Part shown: piece by piece, positions 50,422 through 59,369 of the stretch
Position numbering within the stretch: the stretch's first letter is position 1
Layout: every line of letters starts with the position of its first letter
Origin: UBA3839 sp902776985
GTDB lineage: Bacteria; Bacteroidota; Bacteroidia; Bacteroidales; Bacteroidaceae
Direction of reading: 5' to 3'
Assembly (NCBI GenBank): GCA_902776985.1
Contig: CACYSD010000002.1
Span: 73,080 to 137,079, forward strand
Length of the DNA stretch: 64,000 bases
Made by a program: the position numbers and the translations under genes
Notes under the pieces: model-generated
Told to the model about the DNA's origin: nothing
Database searches by the model: none
What the model saw: only the letters and a program-made list of their open reading frames with translations

Positions 50422-51111
50422 ATGGAAGAGATACTGGCTTTCGACCAACAAGCAACTCTGGCTCTCAACGGCAGCGAATCGCTGTTCTGGGACAATCTGA
50501 TGACAACTGTCACCAGTACCTGGTCGTGGACAGCACTCATCCTCATGCTCTTCTACGTTATCTTCAAGAACAACGCACCTAAGCAATCGCTTTACATCAT
50601 CCTCTGCATCGCTCTTATGATATTCGTAACCGACCGCATCTGCTCAGGATATGTAAAACCCACCATCGCACGCTGGCGTCCTACGCAAGACCCAACAATC
50701 ATGTATCTTGTCGATACCGTCAACGGCTATCGTGGCGGTCGCTTCGGATTCTTCTCAGGACATGCCAGCAACACCTTCTGTGTGGCAACCATGCTTGCCT
50801 TGCTCTTCCGCGACTGGCGCATGAGCATCGCACTCTTCTTCTGGTGCACGACTACAACCTTCACACGTCTGTATCTGGGTGTTCACTATCTGGGTGACGT
50901 GACCGTAGGAGCCATCGTAGGCATAATCATGGGTACGCTCTTCTACTTCATCTATGCCTTCATTCGCCAACGTACCAGCAAAGTCAATTCCACCATATCG
51001 GAACAATATACCTCCTCAGGGTATCTCAGGTCCGACATCAACAACTTCCTACTCTTAATCGTAGCCAACTACATAGTACTAATCATCATAGCAACAGCTA
51101 AAGGAATATGA
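50422..51111 (+). CDS. PAP2-family phosphatase
   Basis: 229 residues, about six membrane helices. The three PAP2 motifs are complete: KPTIARWRP near 75 (K-x6-RP), FFSGHASN near 110 (xSGH), and RLYLGVHYLGDV near 150 (R-x5-H-x3-D). Candidates are undecaprenyl pyrophosphate phosphatase, phosphatidylglycerophosphatase or lipid A phosphatase; the sequence alone does not decide. The stop overlaps ispE by 4 bp. Confidence 0.88.
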   Translation: MEEILAFDQQATLALNGSESLFWDNLMTTVTSTWSWTALILMLFYVIFKNNAPKQSLYIILCIALMIFVTDRICSGYVKPTIARWRPTQDPTIMYLVDTVNGYRGGRFGFFSGHASNTFCVATMLALLFRDWRMSIALFFWCTTTTFTRLYLGVHYLGDVTVGAIVGIIMGTLFYFIYAFIRQRTSKVNSTISEQYTSSGYLRSDINNFLLLIVANYIVLIIIATAKGI

Positions 51112-51926
51112 TAACTTATCCTAACGCAAAAATCAATATCGGACTGAACGTCGTAGAACGTCGTCCCGATGGTTACCACAACCTTGAGACCATCTTCTAC
51201 CCCATCCCGTTTACCGACGCTTTGGAAATCACAAGCAGTCAGGATGATGTGCAACTCAAGGTATCGGGTGAAATCCTCAACGGATCGCCAGAAGACAACC
51301 TCGTCATGAGAGCATACCGTTTGCTGCAACAAGCTAATCCCGACAAGGTTAAGCCTGTAAGCATACACCTCTTCAAGCAGATTCCTACAGGAGCAGGACT
51401 GGGCGGAGGAAGTGCCGATGCGGCATTCACCCTTAAAGCACTTAACGAGCGCTTCAAGCTCGATCTCTCCATCGCAGAACTTGAGCAACTGGCTACCAAG
51501 CTGGGTGCCGACTGTTCGTTCTTCATACAGAACAAACCGGCATTTGCCGAGGGCATAGGCAATAAGTTCACCGATATCGACCTCAATCTCAAGGGAATGA
51601 CGCTTGTTCTGGTGAAGCCCGACATTTTCATCAGCACACGTGACGCTTATGCTAACATCAAGCCACATCATCCCGAAACCAATCTGCTTGAACTCATCAA
51701 GCAGCCTATCGAGCAATGGCGCGACACCATCGTGAACGACTTCGAGGCAAGCGTTTTCCCAGTTCATCCGTCACTCGCAGCCATCAAGGATCAGCTCTAC
51801 GACCTTGGTGCCGTCTATGCCTCCATGTCGGGAAGCGGTTCCACCCTCTTCGGTCTCTTCCGCCAACCACTCGACCATATCGACGAAATCTTCTCCGGCT
51901 ACTTCTGCCGACAGAGGGAGTTATAA
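51108..51926 (+). CDS. ispE: 4-diphosphocytidyl-2-C-methyl-D-erythritol kinase
   Basis: 272 residues, GHMP kinase. N-terminal YPNAKINIGLNVVERRPDGYHNLETIFYPI, ATP loop QIPTGAGLGGGSADAAFTLKALN near 88-110, and C-terminal ASMSGSGSTLFGLF near 240. Fourth step of the MEP isoprenoid pathway. Coupled to the PAP2 gene, which would make sense if that enzyme acts on undecaprenyl pyrophosphate (inference). Confidence 0.96.
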   Translation: MITYPNAKINIGLNVVERRPDGYHNLETIFYPIPFTDALEITSSQDDVQLKVSGEILNGSPEDNLVMRAYRLLQQANPDKVKPVSIHLFKQIPTGAGLGGGSADAAFTLKALNERFKLDLSIAELEQLATKLGADCSFFIQNKPAFAEGIGNKFTDIDLNLKGMTLVLVKPDIFISTRDAYANIKPHHPETNLLELIKQPIEQWRDTIVNDFEASVFPVHPSLAAIKDQLYDLGAVYASMSGSGSTLFGLFRQPLDHIDEIFSGYFCRQREL

Positions 51927-51947
51927 TAATTTATAATTCAAAAGAAA

Positions 51948-52448
51948 ATGAAACACCTCTTTCTATCAACAATCGCACTTATAACCCTGTTTAGTGCAAC
52001 TTCCTGCCTTGATGAAGGCACAGGTACATCCACAGCGAAGACAAGCTATCTCGCCATATGCGACAGCGTGGTTTTCGACAATTCCGAAAACGAGGTCTTT
52101 GAACCTCTGATTACTGCCACACTCGACAGTCTGGCATACACAGGCAGCAAATCCGCCTTTCAGGAGGAAGCAACCGTAGACGTAAGCTTTCTGGGAGCAG
52201 CACGTAGCAAGTGCCACGAACAGGCAGTAGAGACCTACAACACTAAAATCAAGGGGATTACCCTCGATGTGATAAAGTCTGGAGTGTTTATTCAGGCAAA
52301 GGATTCTTTCCAGAACATCGGCTACACATCTGCGGCCGACATTCCGCTCAGCGACTTTATCATCTATCTCGACCTGCTCTACATCCCCTCTTCACCAGCC
52401 GAAGGCATCCAGCCCTTCACCCTCAAACTCTTCCCCAAAGCGTTGTAA
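51948..52448 (+). CDS. Hypothetical lipoprotein
   Basis: 166 residues. Lipoprotein signal with lipobox ATSC (cysteine at 20). The mature part holds about 140 residues with no motif I can name; it has two Cys (CDSVVFDN and KCHEQAVETYN) and ends LKLFPKAL. Same strand and 21 bp after ispE; a terminator follows at 52479. Confidence 0.75.
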   Translation: MKHLFLSTIALITLFSATSCLDEGTGTSTAKTSYLAICDSVVFDNSENEVFEPLITATLDSLAYTGSKSAFQEEATVDVSFLGAARSKCHEQAVETYNTKIKGITLDVIKSGVFIQAKDSFQNIGYTSAADIPLSDFIIYLDLLYIPSSPAEGIQPFTLKLFPKAL

Positions 52449-52478
52449 GTGGTTTCAAGTATAATGAATTCTTCATTT

Positions 52479-52513
52479 AAAAGCGGTTTTCTCAAAAAAT
52501 CGCTTTTTTCTTT
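52479..52513 (+). terminator. Terminator of the Bat-ispE-lipoprotein operon
   Basis: AAAAGCGGTTTT pairs with AAAATCGCTTTT across a 5-base loop, then TTTTCTTTT. Confidence 0.85.
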
Positions 52514-52542
52514 TGCAATGCGCTTGATTTGCATTAACTTTG
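52512..52542 (+). promoter_or_regulatory. Promoter of thrS
   Basis: TTTG (52512-52515), exactly 19 bp, TAACTTTG (52535-52542). It touches the preceding terminator's T run. The 5' leader of about 65 nt is rich in A and C. Confidence 0.82.
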
Positions 52543-52615
52543 CAAAGATTTTGTGTACAAACCACATACACACACCTACACAACAGAACAAAAACTAAAA
52601 AAACAACATACACAC

Positions 52616-54559
52616 ATGATTAAAATCACTTTTCCCGACAATAGCGTAAGGGAATACGAAGCACCTGTAACAGGACTTCAGATAGCAGAAAGCATCAGTC
52701 CTCGTCTGGCACAAGACGTAGTAGCATGTAGCGTGAACGGTGAAATCACCGAACTCAACCGTCCTATCAACAGCGATGCCACCATCAAGCTTCACAAGTT
52801 TGACGACGAAGAAGGCAAGCACGCATTCTGGCACACAAGTGCCCACCTCATGGCAGAAGCTCTGCAGGAACTCTATCCTGGCACTCAGTTCGGTATCGGA
52901 CCTGCCATCGAGAACGGATTCTACTACGACGTGATGATGCCCGAAGGTGTTAAGCTCAACGAGACAGAATTCCCAAAGATTGAGAAGAAAATGCAGGAAC
53001 TCGTTGCACGCAAGGAGTCTCTTGTAAGAAACGAAATATCCAAGGCCGACGCACTCAAGTTCTTCGGCGACCGCGGTCAGACCTACAAGAACGAGCTTAT
53101 TGCCGAACTTGAAGATGGTCACATCACCACCTACACTCAGGGCAACTATACCGACCTCTGCCGTGGTCCTCACCTCATGTCCACAGCTCCTATCAAGGCT
53201 GTCAAGGTGCTCTCAGTAGCTGCTGCATACTGGCGCGGCGACGAGAAGCGTCCTATGATGACACGTGTCTACGGTATCAGCTTCCCAAAGAAGAAGATGC
53301 TCGACGAGTATCTCGAGAAGCTTGAAGAAGCAAAGAAGCGCGACCACCGCAAGATCGGTAAGGACATGGAACTCTTCTTCTTCTCCGACCGCGTGGGCAA
53401 GGGACTTCCAATGTGGCTTCCAAAGGGAACAGCACTTCGCATCCGTCTGCAGGACTTCCTCCGCAAGATTCAGAAGCGTTACGGCTACCTCGAGGTAATG
53501 ACTCCACACATCGGAGGCAAGAGCCTCTACGTCACTTCAGGTCACTATGCACACTACGGCAAGGACTCATTCCAGCCAATCCACACACCTGAGGAAGACG
53601 AGGAATACATGCTCAAGCCTATGAACTGCCCTCACCACTGTGAGATCTACGCAAGCCAGCCACGTTCATACAAGGACCTCCCACTCCGCATCGCAGAGTT
53701 CGGTACAGTTTACCGCTACGAGCAGAGCGGAGAGCTTCACGGACTTACCCGCGTACGCTCATTCACTCAGGACGATGCCCACATCTTCTGTACTCCAGAA
53801 CAGGTGAAGGGAGAATTCCTCCGTGTGATGGACATCATCAACATCATCTTCAAAGCACTTGACTTCCAGAACTTCGAGGCACAGATTTCGCTCCGCGACC
53901 CTAACGACAAGGAGAAGTACATCGGTAGCGACGAAGTATGGGCAGAGGCAGAAAACGCCATCATCGAAGCATGCAAGGAGAAGGGACTCAGCGCCCGCAC
54001 CGAACTTGGCGAGGCTGCATTCTACGGACCTAAACTCGACTTCATGGTCAAGGACGCCATCGGACGCCGCTGGCAGCTCGGTACCATCCAGGTTGACTAC
54101 AACCTGCCTGAGCGCTTCAAGCTCGAATACACAGGAGCCGACAACGAGAAGCACCGTCCGGTTATGATTCACCGCGCACCATTCGGTTCAATGGAACGCT
54201 TCTGCGCTGTACTCATCGAGCACACAGCAGGTCACTTCCCACTCTGGCTCACTCCAGACCAGGTTGTAGTACTGCCTATCTCAGAGAAGTTCAACGACTA
54301 TGCAAAGCAAGTAAGCGAATACCTCAACGCAAACGACGTTCGCACTATTGTTGACGACCGCAACGAGAAGATCGGACGCAAGATTCGCGACAACGAACTC
54401 AAGCGCATCCCTTACATGCTCGTCGTTGGTGAGAAGGAAGCAGCCGAAGGCACAGTTAGTGTCCGCAAGCAAGGCGAAGGCGACCAGGGCAGCATGAAGT
54501 TCGAAGATTTCGCTCAGAAAATCAACGACGAAGTGCGTAGCATGACAGAAAACTTCTAA
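52616..54559 (+). CDS. thrS: Threonyl-tRNA synthetase
   Basis: 647 residues from the ATG at 52616 (IKITFPDNSVREYEAPVTG is the TGS-domain start; upstream in-frame residues are A/C-rich leader). TGS domain 1-62, editing domain with HTSAHLMAEAL near 75 and the CRGPH motif near 180, class II core with MLKPMNCPHHCEIY near 330 and MIHRAPFGSMERF near 515, and a C-terminal anticodon-binding domain (VVVLPISEKFNDYAKQVSEYLN). Heads the thrS-infC-rpmI-rplT region, although infC has its own promoter. Confidence 0.98.
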   Translation: MIKITFPDNSVREYEAPVTGLQIAESISPRLAQDVVACSVNGEITELNRPINSDATIKLHKFDDEEGKHAFWHTSAHLMAEALQELYPGTQFGIGPAIENGFYYDVMMPEGVKLNETEFPKIEKKMQELVARKESLVRNEISKADALKFFGDRGQTYKNELIAELEDGHITTYTQGNYTDLCRGPHLMSTAPIKAVKVLSVAAAYWRGDEKRPMMTRVYGISFPKKKMLDEYLEKLEEAKKRDHRKIGKDMELFFFSDRVGKGLPMWLPKGTALRIRLQDFLRKIQKRYGYLEVMTPHIGGKSLYVTSGHYAHYGKDSFQPIHTPEEDEEYMLKPMNCPHHCEIYASQPRSYKDLPLRIAEFGTVYRYEQSGELHGLTRVRSFTQDDAHIFCTPEQVKGEFLRVMDIINIIFKALDFQNFEAQISLRDPNDKEKYIGSDEVWAEAENAIIEACKEKGLSARTELGEAAFYGPKLDFMVKDAIGRRWQLGTIQVDYNLPERFKLEYTGADNEKHRPVMIHRAPFGSMERFCAVLIEHTAGHFPLWLTPDQVVVLPISEKFNDYAKQVSEYLNANDVRTIVDDRNEKIGRKIRDNELKRIPYMLVVGEKEAAEGTVSVRKQGEGDQGSMKFEDFAQKINDEVRSMTENF

Positions 54560-54629
54560 AAAGTTGACAACAACAAGGTGCAAAATTGCTTATATTCAGC
54601 TGCAAAAACAAAAGAAATTGAATTTTTGT

Positions 54630-54749
54630 TTTGTATTGTGCTCGCTTATTCGTAACGTTGAGCTGACGCTCGAAGTTACTCACGTTCGGCAATAAAAATA
54701 AAAAAAGTTAAATTTTATTTTGTATTGCGCTCACTTATTCGTAACTTTG
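54630..54749 (+). promoter_or_regulatory. Duplicated promoter upstream of infC
   Basis: Copy 2: TTTG (54719-54722), 19 bp, TAACTTTG (54742-54749), a perfect match ending 20 bp before the infC ATG. Copy 1: TTTG (54630-54633), 19 bp, TAACGTTG (54653-54660). The two spacers are TATTGTGCTCGCTTATTCG and TATTGCGCTCACTTATTCG, so about 35 bp have been copied 89 bp apart, with one change in the -7 box of copy 1. Confidence 0.8.
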
Positions 54750-54769
54750 CACCTTGAATTTGAAAATAA

Positions 54770-55402
54770 ATGAAGGTAGACAACAAAAAACAACAACCGC
54801 AGTACCGAATCAACGAACAGATTAGAGTACGTGAAGTGCGAATTGTAGGCGATGACATAGAGTCAGCAGTAATGCCTATTCAGGACGCCCTCAAGCTTGC
54901 ACAGGAAAAAGAAGTGGATCTCGTGGAGATTTCCGCCAACGCCAATCCACCCGTTTGCCGCCTCATCGATTACTCCAAGTTCCTCTATCAGTTGAAGAAG
55001 AAACAAAAGGAGATGAAGGCAAAACAGGTGAAGGTAGAAGTGAAGGAAATCCGATTCGGACCACAAACTGCCGATGCTGACTACAACTTCAAACTCAAGC
55101 ACGCCATAGGCTTCATCAACGAAGGCAACAAAGTAAAAGCCTACGTCTTCTTCAAAGGACGCTCCATCGTGTTCAAGGAGCAAGGCGAGGTACTCCTTCT
55201 GCGTTTTGCCAACGACCTTGAGGAAATTGCCAAAGTAGAAAGCATGCCTACCCTCGAAGGCAAACGAATGAGCATCATCCTCTCACCCAAGAAAGCCGGC
55301 CAGCCAAAGAAGAGCCAGCAGCGCCGCGACGAAGAGAAAGCACAAGTTGCCACTCAATCCGCTCCCGCCGCTGAAGCAGAGGAAACCGAAGCTGAAGAAT
55401 AA
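54770..55402 (+). CDS. infC: Translation initiation factor IF-3
   Basis: 210 residues. N-domain RINEQIRVREVRIVGDDIESAVMPIQDALKLAQEKEVDLVEISANANPPVCRLIDYSKFLYQ, linker, C-domain VKEIRFGPQTADADYNFKLKHAIGFINEGNKVKAYVFFKGRSIVFKEQGEVLLLRFAND, and an Ala/Glu-rich tail of about 30 residues beyond the E. coli end. Ordinary ATG start, not the AUU that E. coli uses for autoregulation. Confidence 0.97.
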   Translation: MKVDNKKQQPQYRINEQIRVREVRIVGDDIESAVMPIQDALKLAQEKEVDLVEISANANPPVCRLIDYSKFLYQLKKKQKEMKAKQVKVEVKEIRFGPQTADADYNFKLKHAIGFINEGNKVKAYVFFKGRSIVFKEQGEVLLLRFANDLEEIAKVESMPTLEGKRMSIILSPKKAGQPKKSQQRRDEEKAQVATQSAPAAEAEETEAEE

Positions 55403-55485
55403 GAACAGCAAAAAAAACAAAGGGTGCGTAACGTCCTGGTATATACGTTGCCACCATAATTAAATAACTAAAACAAACAAAAAAA

Positions 55486-55683
55486 ATGCCAAAAGTTAAA
55501 ACCAAAGCAGCTGCCAAGAAGCGTTTCAAGCTCACTGGCACAGGAAAGATCAAGCGTCAGCACGCTTACCACAGCCACATTCTCACAAAGAAGACTAAGA
55601 AGCAAAAGCGTAACCTCGACCACTCTACAATCGTAGTAAGTGCAAACGTTAAGCAAGTTCGTGACCTTCTTTGCCTGCGTTAA
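55486..55683 (+). CDS. rpmI: 50S ribosomal protein L35
   Basis: 65 residues: PKVKTKAAAKKRFKLTGTGKIKRQHAYHSH, the L35 signature. Standard place between infC and rplT. The infC-rpmI gap holds a hairpin, GGTG...AACGT/ACGTT...CACC (55421-55458). Confidence 0.97.
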   Translation: MPKVKTKAAAKKRFKLTGTGKIKRQHAYHSHILTKKTKKQKRNLDHSTIVVSANVKQVRDLLCLR

Positions 55684-55803
55684 AAAACAAATCTTTCCAA
55701 AAATCAATTAAAGTTTAACCGAGTGTTTAGCCCACAAGACCAATAACAAAACTACGAGAGATTCGTAACACATTGGCGCTAACATTCAAAAAGAATCAAA
55801 ATT

Positions 55804-56148
55804 ATGCCAAGATCAGTAAACCACGTAGCATCACGTGCAAGAAGAAAAAAGATTTTGAAGCGCGTTAAGGGTCAGTTTGGTGCCCGCAAGAATGTGTGGA
55901 CCGTTGCCAAAAACGCATACGAAAAAGGACTTACCTACGCATACGTAGGACGCAAGCTCAAGAAGCGTCAGTTCCGTGCACTCTGGATTCAGCGTATCAA
56001 CGCTGCTGCCCGTCTCGAAGGCATGTCTTACAGCCAGCTCATGGGTGCAATCCACAAGGCAGGAATCGAAATCAACCGCAAGACTCTTGCTAACCTTGCA
56101 ATGAACAACTTCGACGCATTCAAGGCAATCGTAGACAAAGTGAAGTAA
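55804..56148 (+). CDS. rplT: 50S ribosomal protein L20
   Basis: 114 residues: PRSVNHVASRARRKKILKRVKGQFGARKNVWTVAKNAYEKGLTYAYVGRKLKKRQFRALWIQRINAAAR, the L20 signature. In E. coli and Bacillus L20 represses this operon by binding leader RNA; the 120-bp spacer after rpmI could hold such a site but shows no motif I recognise. Confidence 0.97.
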   Translation: MPRSVNHVASRARRKKILKRVKGQFGARKNVWTVAKNAYEKGLTYAYVGRKLKKRQFRALWIQRINAAARLEGMSYSQLMGAIHKAGIEINRKTLANLAMNNFDAFKAIVDKVK

Positions 56149-56172
56149 ACACACACTCCTACTTCATACTTA

Positions 56173-56212
56173 AAGCCTCGCAACCATTACGGTAGCGAGG
56201 CTTTTTTGTTTT
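56173..56212 (+). terminator. Terminator after rplT
   Basis: AAGCCTCGC pairs with GCGAGGCTT, followed by a T run. Confidence 0.92.
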
Positions 56213-56235
56213 TAGGAATCTCCTCCGCAGTCTAC

Positions 56236-56288
56236 AAATATTTCTGGCGCAGAGGTAAAATATTTCTGGCACAGTGTAAATTATTTTT
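56236..56288 (+). repeat. Short tandem repeat AAATATTTCTGGC...
   Basis: AAATATTTCTGGCGCAG (56236-56252) recurs as AAATATTTCTGGCACAG (56258-56274), a 22-bp period, with a third partial unit AAATTATTTTT. It leads directly into the inverted repeat at 56289. Confidence 0.75.
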
Positions 56289-56363
56289 CACCGTAGTGTT
56301 TTTTGAAATACACTTAAGTCTTTTTCATACTCACACTACGGTGGTTTTTTGAAAAGACTTAGG
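56289..56363 (+). repeat. Inverted repeat related to the one at 10523
   Basis: CACCGTAGTG (56289-56298) pairs with CACTACGGTG (56334-56343). A second, offset pair is AAGTCTTTTT (56316-56325) with GAAAAGACTT (56351-56360). Like the 10523 element it reads ACCGnAGT...TTTTTT on one side and ACTnCGGTGrTTTTTT on the other. The rest of 56364-56757, almost 400 bp, contains no convincing gene; a short frame at 56453-56644 has no recognisable features. Confidence 0.65.
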
Positions 56364-56757
56364 CGGTTTTGTGGACTAAGTGAGTCAGATAGTAGTCGCT
56401 GAAGTCCTTGCAGCCTTGGAGGCATCCCAACAACTATATAATTTAGTTCGTTTTGATTTCAATCAATTGCAAAAAAACTAAGAATAATCGAAACAACAGC
56501 TGTGGGATAAGCAATATAATTATCATCCCTCCGCAGAGCGCATGGATAATTGCGCATAAGGAGTATTGCTGCTCCTTTTACCATGGAGTTATGTTTCCAG
56601 AGGTGTGGACGAATGGGGTTCGGTGGCGTTATGAAAGAATATGAACTGCATAGCGCAGGCTATTTGCAGATTTAAGGATGACTGGGGGAAGATTGAAGAA
56701 CTGAAAGCTAAATAATACAACTTTCATACGTATTTGATTCAAGTTGAAAAAAAATGC

Positions 56758-57159
56758 TTATTCTTTTTTATTCTTCCGGATGAGTTTGCGTGAATAGAGG
56801 AACAGGAGGACGGAGACGGTCCAGAGAGCGATACACAGCAGAGACTGGTTAAGCTTGCCGCTGAAGACGATGTCCTTGGAAAGGATGTCGGCTACATAAT
56901 AGGTATCTACCACCGCTCCCACAAAGAACAATCCGCAGAGAATCACCATGGTCATGACATAGCCTTTCAACTGGAGAATCTTTTTCTTGAAAACGAACGA
57001 AAGGATTGACAATATCCACAGGACTGCCGACCACACATAGAGCAATGGAACCCAGTCGTGAGGAACGCGTTTAGTTGCCTCCTCAATTGTCCAGACAGTC
57101 ATAAGGAGGGTTGCAGCCACAAGGATTGTCTGGAAGAAAATAAAGAAATATCGTTTCAT
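56758..57159 (-). CDS. Small membrane protein, unknown
   Basis: 133 residues from the ATG at 57159 (MKRYFFIFFQTILVAATLLM); a TTG 9 bp further up is the alternative. Four hydrophobic helices at about 4-24, 42-60, 69-90 and 105-125, ending in a basic tail (SRKLIRKNKKE). No family recognised. 21 bp after porQ on the same strand, so it is probably co-transcribed. Confidence 0.75.
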   Translation of the reverse strand: MKRYFFIFFQTILVAATLLMTVWTIEEATKRVPHDWVPLLYVWSAVLWILSILSFVFKKKILQLKGYVMTMVILCGLFFVGAVVDTYYVADILSKDIVFSGKLNQSLLCIALWTVSVLLFLYSRKLIRKNKKE

Positions 57160-57180
57160 ATTAGTCAATAAACCAGTCTT

Positions 57181-58158
57181 TTACAGAGAATAACTCAAGT
57201 TAACCATGAACGAAGATGAAGACACATGGTACTTGGCATAAGCAAGTCCTATCTTTATCTTCTTGACGTTCAATCCGGCTCCGAGGGAGAATCCTGCCCA
57301 ATGGCTAGAATCGAGGACTTTCATCTCGTAGCCACGACGGAAACTGTAGCCAAGCGACAGCCATGTCTGCGACGAAGGGAAGATGTCGGCTCCTAAGGCA
57401 AAGTGATTGAGGAAGCGTTTGCCGGAGCTTAGCTTCTCGCCTTGCACGGCGTAGTAGTCCTTGTCCCAATGTGTGAGATCCTGCATGGTGAAGGAGAGGC
57501 GAATAGGCGCATTTGAGAAGTCGAAGCTCATTCCCGCAACAAGGTTGAAGGGCAGCTTCACAGCCTTGTCGTAGAGAGGGTCAACCTCGCCACCGAGGTT
57601 CTGAGCCACAAGTCCGAAGGAGATGCCATTGTCGCCGTCGAAGTAGTTCAGACCGATGTCGCTGGCAATGGCTGTAGACTTGAATTCTCCGTAGTTAGAC
57701 AGAAGGGCTTTGACCTGTACACCTCCCGACCACCGGTCTGTGAGCATATAGGTATAGCCTGCCTGAACAGCGATGTCGCTTGCTGAGAACTCGCCTATCT
57801 GCTCGAAATCGGCTGTGGTTTCCTTCATCTTGCCGTAGTTGATGACCTGTCCGGCAAACGACCACGTGCCACGTTCACGATACTGCTTGACAAAGGCCGC
57901 AGAGAGTTTATTGGAACTCTGCATGTAGGACATATAGTTAAGATTGAGAGTCTTGTCGCTGACATTGGACAGGAGTGCAGGATTGCTGAAAAGCAGAGTT
58001 GCATCGTCCTCGATTATGGACACGTTGTTTCCGCCCAATGCCGCAGAATGTGCGGAAGTGGGGATGTTCATAAATTCGTAGCCCGTATGTCCCGTCTGTG
58101 CCTTGACGGCAGAGAGGGAACCAAGAATCAATGCCAATGACAGAAAGAAGCGTCTCAT
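57181..58158 (-). CDS. porQ: Type IX secretion system protein PorQ
   Basis: 325 residues from the ATG at 58158, which opens the signal peptide (MRRFFLSLALILGSLSAVKA); an ATG 12 bp upstream overlaps meaB by 8 bp. The mature part is an outer-membrane beta-barrel with the PorQ start GYEFMNIPTSAHSAALGGNNVSIIEDDATLLFSNPALL and the end FMVNLSYSL. PorQ helps recruit T9SS cargo/anchoring components at the outer membrane. With the plug protein at 4.5 kb it supports a functional T9SS. Confidence 0.92.
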   Translation of the reverse strand: MRRFFLSLALILGSLSAVKAQTGHTGYEFMNIPTSAHSAALGGNNVSIIEDDATLLFSNPALLSNVSDKTLNLNYMSYMQSSNKLSAAFVKQYRERGTWSFAGQVINYGKMKETTADFEQIGEFSASDIAVQAGYTYMLTDRWSGGVQVKALLSNYGEFKSTAIASDIGLNYFDGDNGISFGLVAQNLGGEVDPLYDKAVKLPFNLVAGMSFDFSNAPIRLSFTMQDLTHWDKDYYAVQGEKLSSGKRFLNHFALGADIFPSSQTWLSLGYSFRRGYEMKVLDSSHWAGFSLGAGLNVKKIKIGLAYAKYHVSSSSFMVNLSYSL

Positions 58159-58162
58159 CGTC

Positions 58163-59275
58163 TTAACCATTAATCATTTTCAGTTCATCGTAATACATGT
58201 CGAGTAGGTTCTTTGCCGCAACAAACGAGGTGACCTTGCCGTCGAGAACCTGTTTCTCCATATCGCCAATGGTCTGCCTGACGTTCTTGTTGTGATAGAA
58301 GCCGTTGCGCAGCTGCTCGTTGATACTCTCGTACATCCAGTACTTTGCCTGTTCGTTGCGGCGGAACTGGAAGTAACCGTTCTTCTTGACGAAATCGACA
58401 TAGTCGAAAATCATCTTGAGAATCTCATCTATACCCAGCGAATAGAAGCCTGAATAGCAGAGCACCTTGGGTGTCCATCCGCTGTCGGGCATCGGGAAGA
58501 GATGGAGTGCGTTGCGGAACTGAGTGGCTGCAAGCTGCGCCTTGTCCACATTGTCGCCATCGGCTTTGTTGATTACGATGCCGTCGGCTATCTCCATGAT
58601 TCCGCGCTTGATTCCCTGCAGTTCGTCGCCCGTTCCTGCCAACTGAATGAGCAGGAAGAAATCCACCATGGAATGGCAGGCGGTCTCGCTCTGCCCCACT
58701 CCTACTGTCTCCACGAAGATGTTGTTGTAGCCAGCCGCCTCACAAAGGATGATGGTCTCACGTGTCTTGCGAGCCACGCCACCAAGACTGCCTGCCGTGG
58801 GCGAAGGGCGAATGAACGACTTGGGATGTACGGAGAGCTTCTCCATACGAGTCTTGTCGCCAAGAATACTTCCCTTGGTCTTCTCGCTGCTTGGGTCGAT
58901 GGCGAGTACGGCAAGCTTTCCTCCGTAGTTGTCGAGAAGGTGAACTCCGAACGCGTCGATGCTGGTACTCTTTCCTGCACCGGGAACTCCGCTTATGCCT
59001 ACACGGACGGAATTGCCACTGAACGGCAGACATTTCTCAATAACCTCCTGGGCAACGACCTGGTGCTCGGGCAAGGTGCTCTCGACAAGAGTGACCGCCT
59101 GACTCAGTTTGGTGACGTCTCCACGCAGAATACCCTCCACATACTCATTGACCGTAAAAAGCGCCTGACGTTTCTTACGGAGTTTCTTCAAGTAAGGGTT
59201 TACTATCGAAGGCTGTGCCACACCGGCATTGACTTGAAGACCTGCATATTCTGAACTATTCTCGGGATGATCCAT
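58163..59275 (-). CDS. meaB: Methylmalonyl-CoA mutase-associated GTPase MeaB
   Basis: 370 residues. G1 loop GISGVPGAGKSTSIDAFGVHLL near 93, LAVLAIDPSSEKTKGSILGDKTRM near 121, IFVETVGVGQSE near 184, and base-recognition INKADGDN near 234. Protects and reloads B12-dependent methylmalonyl-CoA mutase, used for propionate formation in Bacteroidales. The mutase genes are not in this window. Confidence 0.95.
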   Translation of the reverse strand: MDHPENSSEYAGLQVNAGVAQPSIVNPYLKKLRKKRQALFTVNEYVEGILRGDVTKLSQAVTLVESTLPEHQVVAQEVIEKCLPFSGNSVRVGISGVPGAGKSTSIDAFGVHLLDNYGGKLAVLAIDPSSEKTKGSILGDKTRMEKLSVHPKSFIRPSPTAGSLGGVARKTRETIILCEAAGYNNIFVETVGVGQSETACHSMVDFFLLIQLAGTGDELQGIKRGIMEIADGIVINKADGDNVDKAQLAATQFRNALHLFPMPDSGWTPKVLCYSGFYSLGIDEILKMIFDYVDFVKKNGYFQFRRNEQAKYWMYESINEQLRNGFYHNKNVRQTIGDMEKQVLDGKVTSFVAAKNLLDMYYDELKMING

Positions 59276-59334
59276 ATAAAGTGAAGAGTGAAGATAATAA
59301 TTTTACTCCATATTCTCTTATAAGAAACGAAAAA

Positions 59335-59363
59335 GTGAGCCATATATTTTATGACTCACCTTA
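59335..59363 (-). terminator. Terminator after deoD
   Basis: Minus strand GTGAGTCAT pairs with ATGGCTCAC (one G-U) around a 7-base loop, followed by TTTTTCG. Confidence 0.82.
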
Positions 59364-59369
59364 TCAAAA

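Noticed and set aside
56453..56644. Short plus-strand frame of 63 codons
   Set aside because: No motif, no promoter or start context, odd composition. A 24-codon frame just downstream is equally unsupported. Treated as non-coding or decayed DNA.
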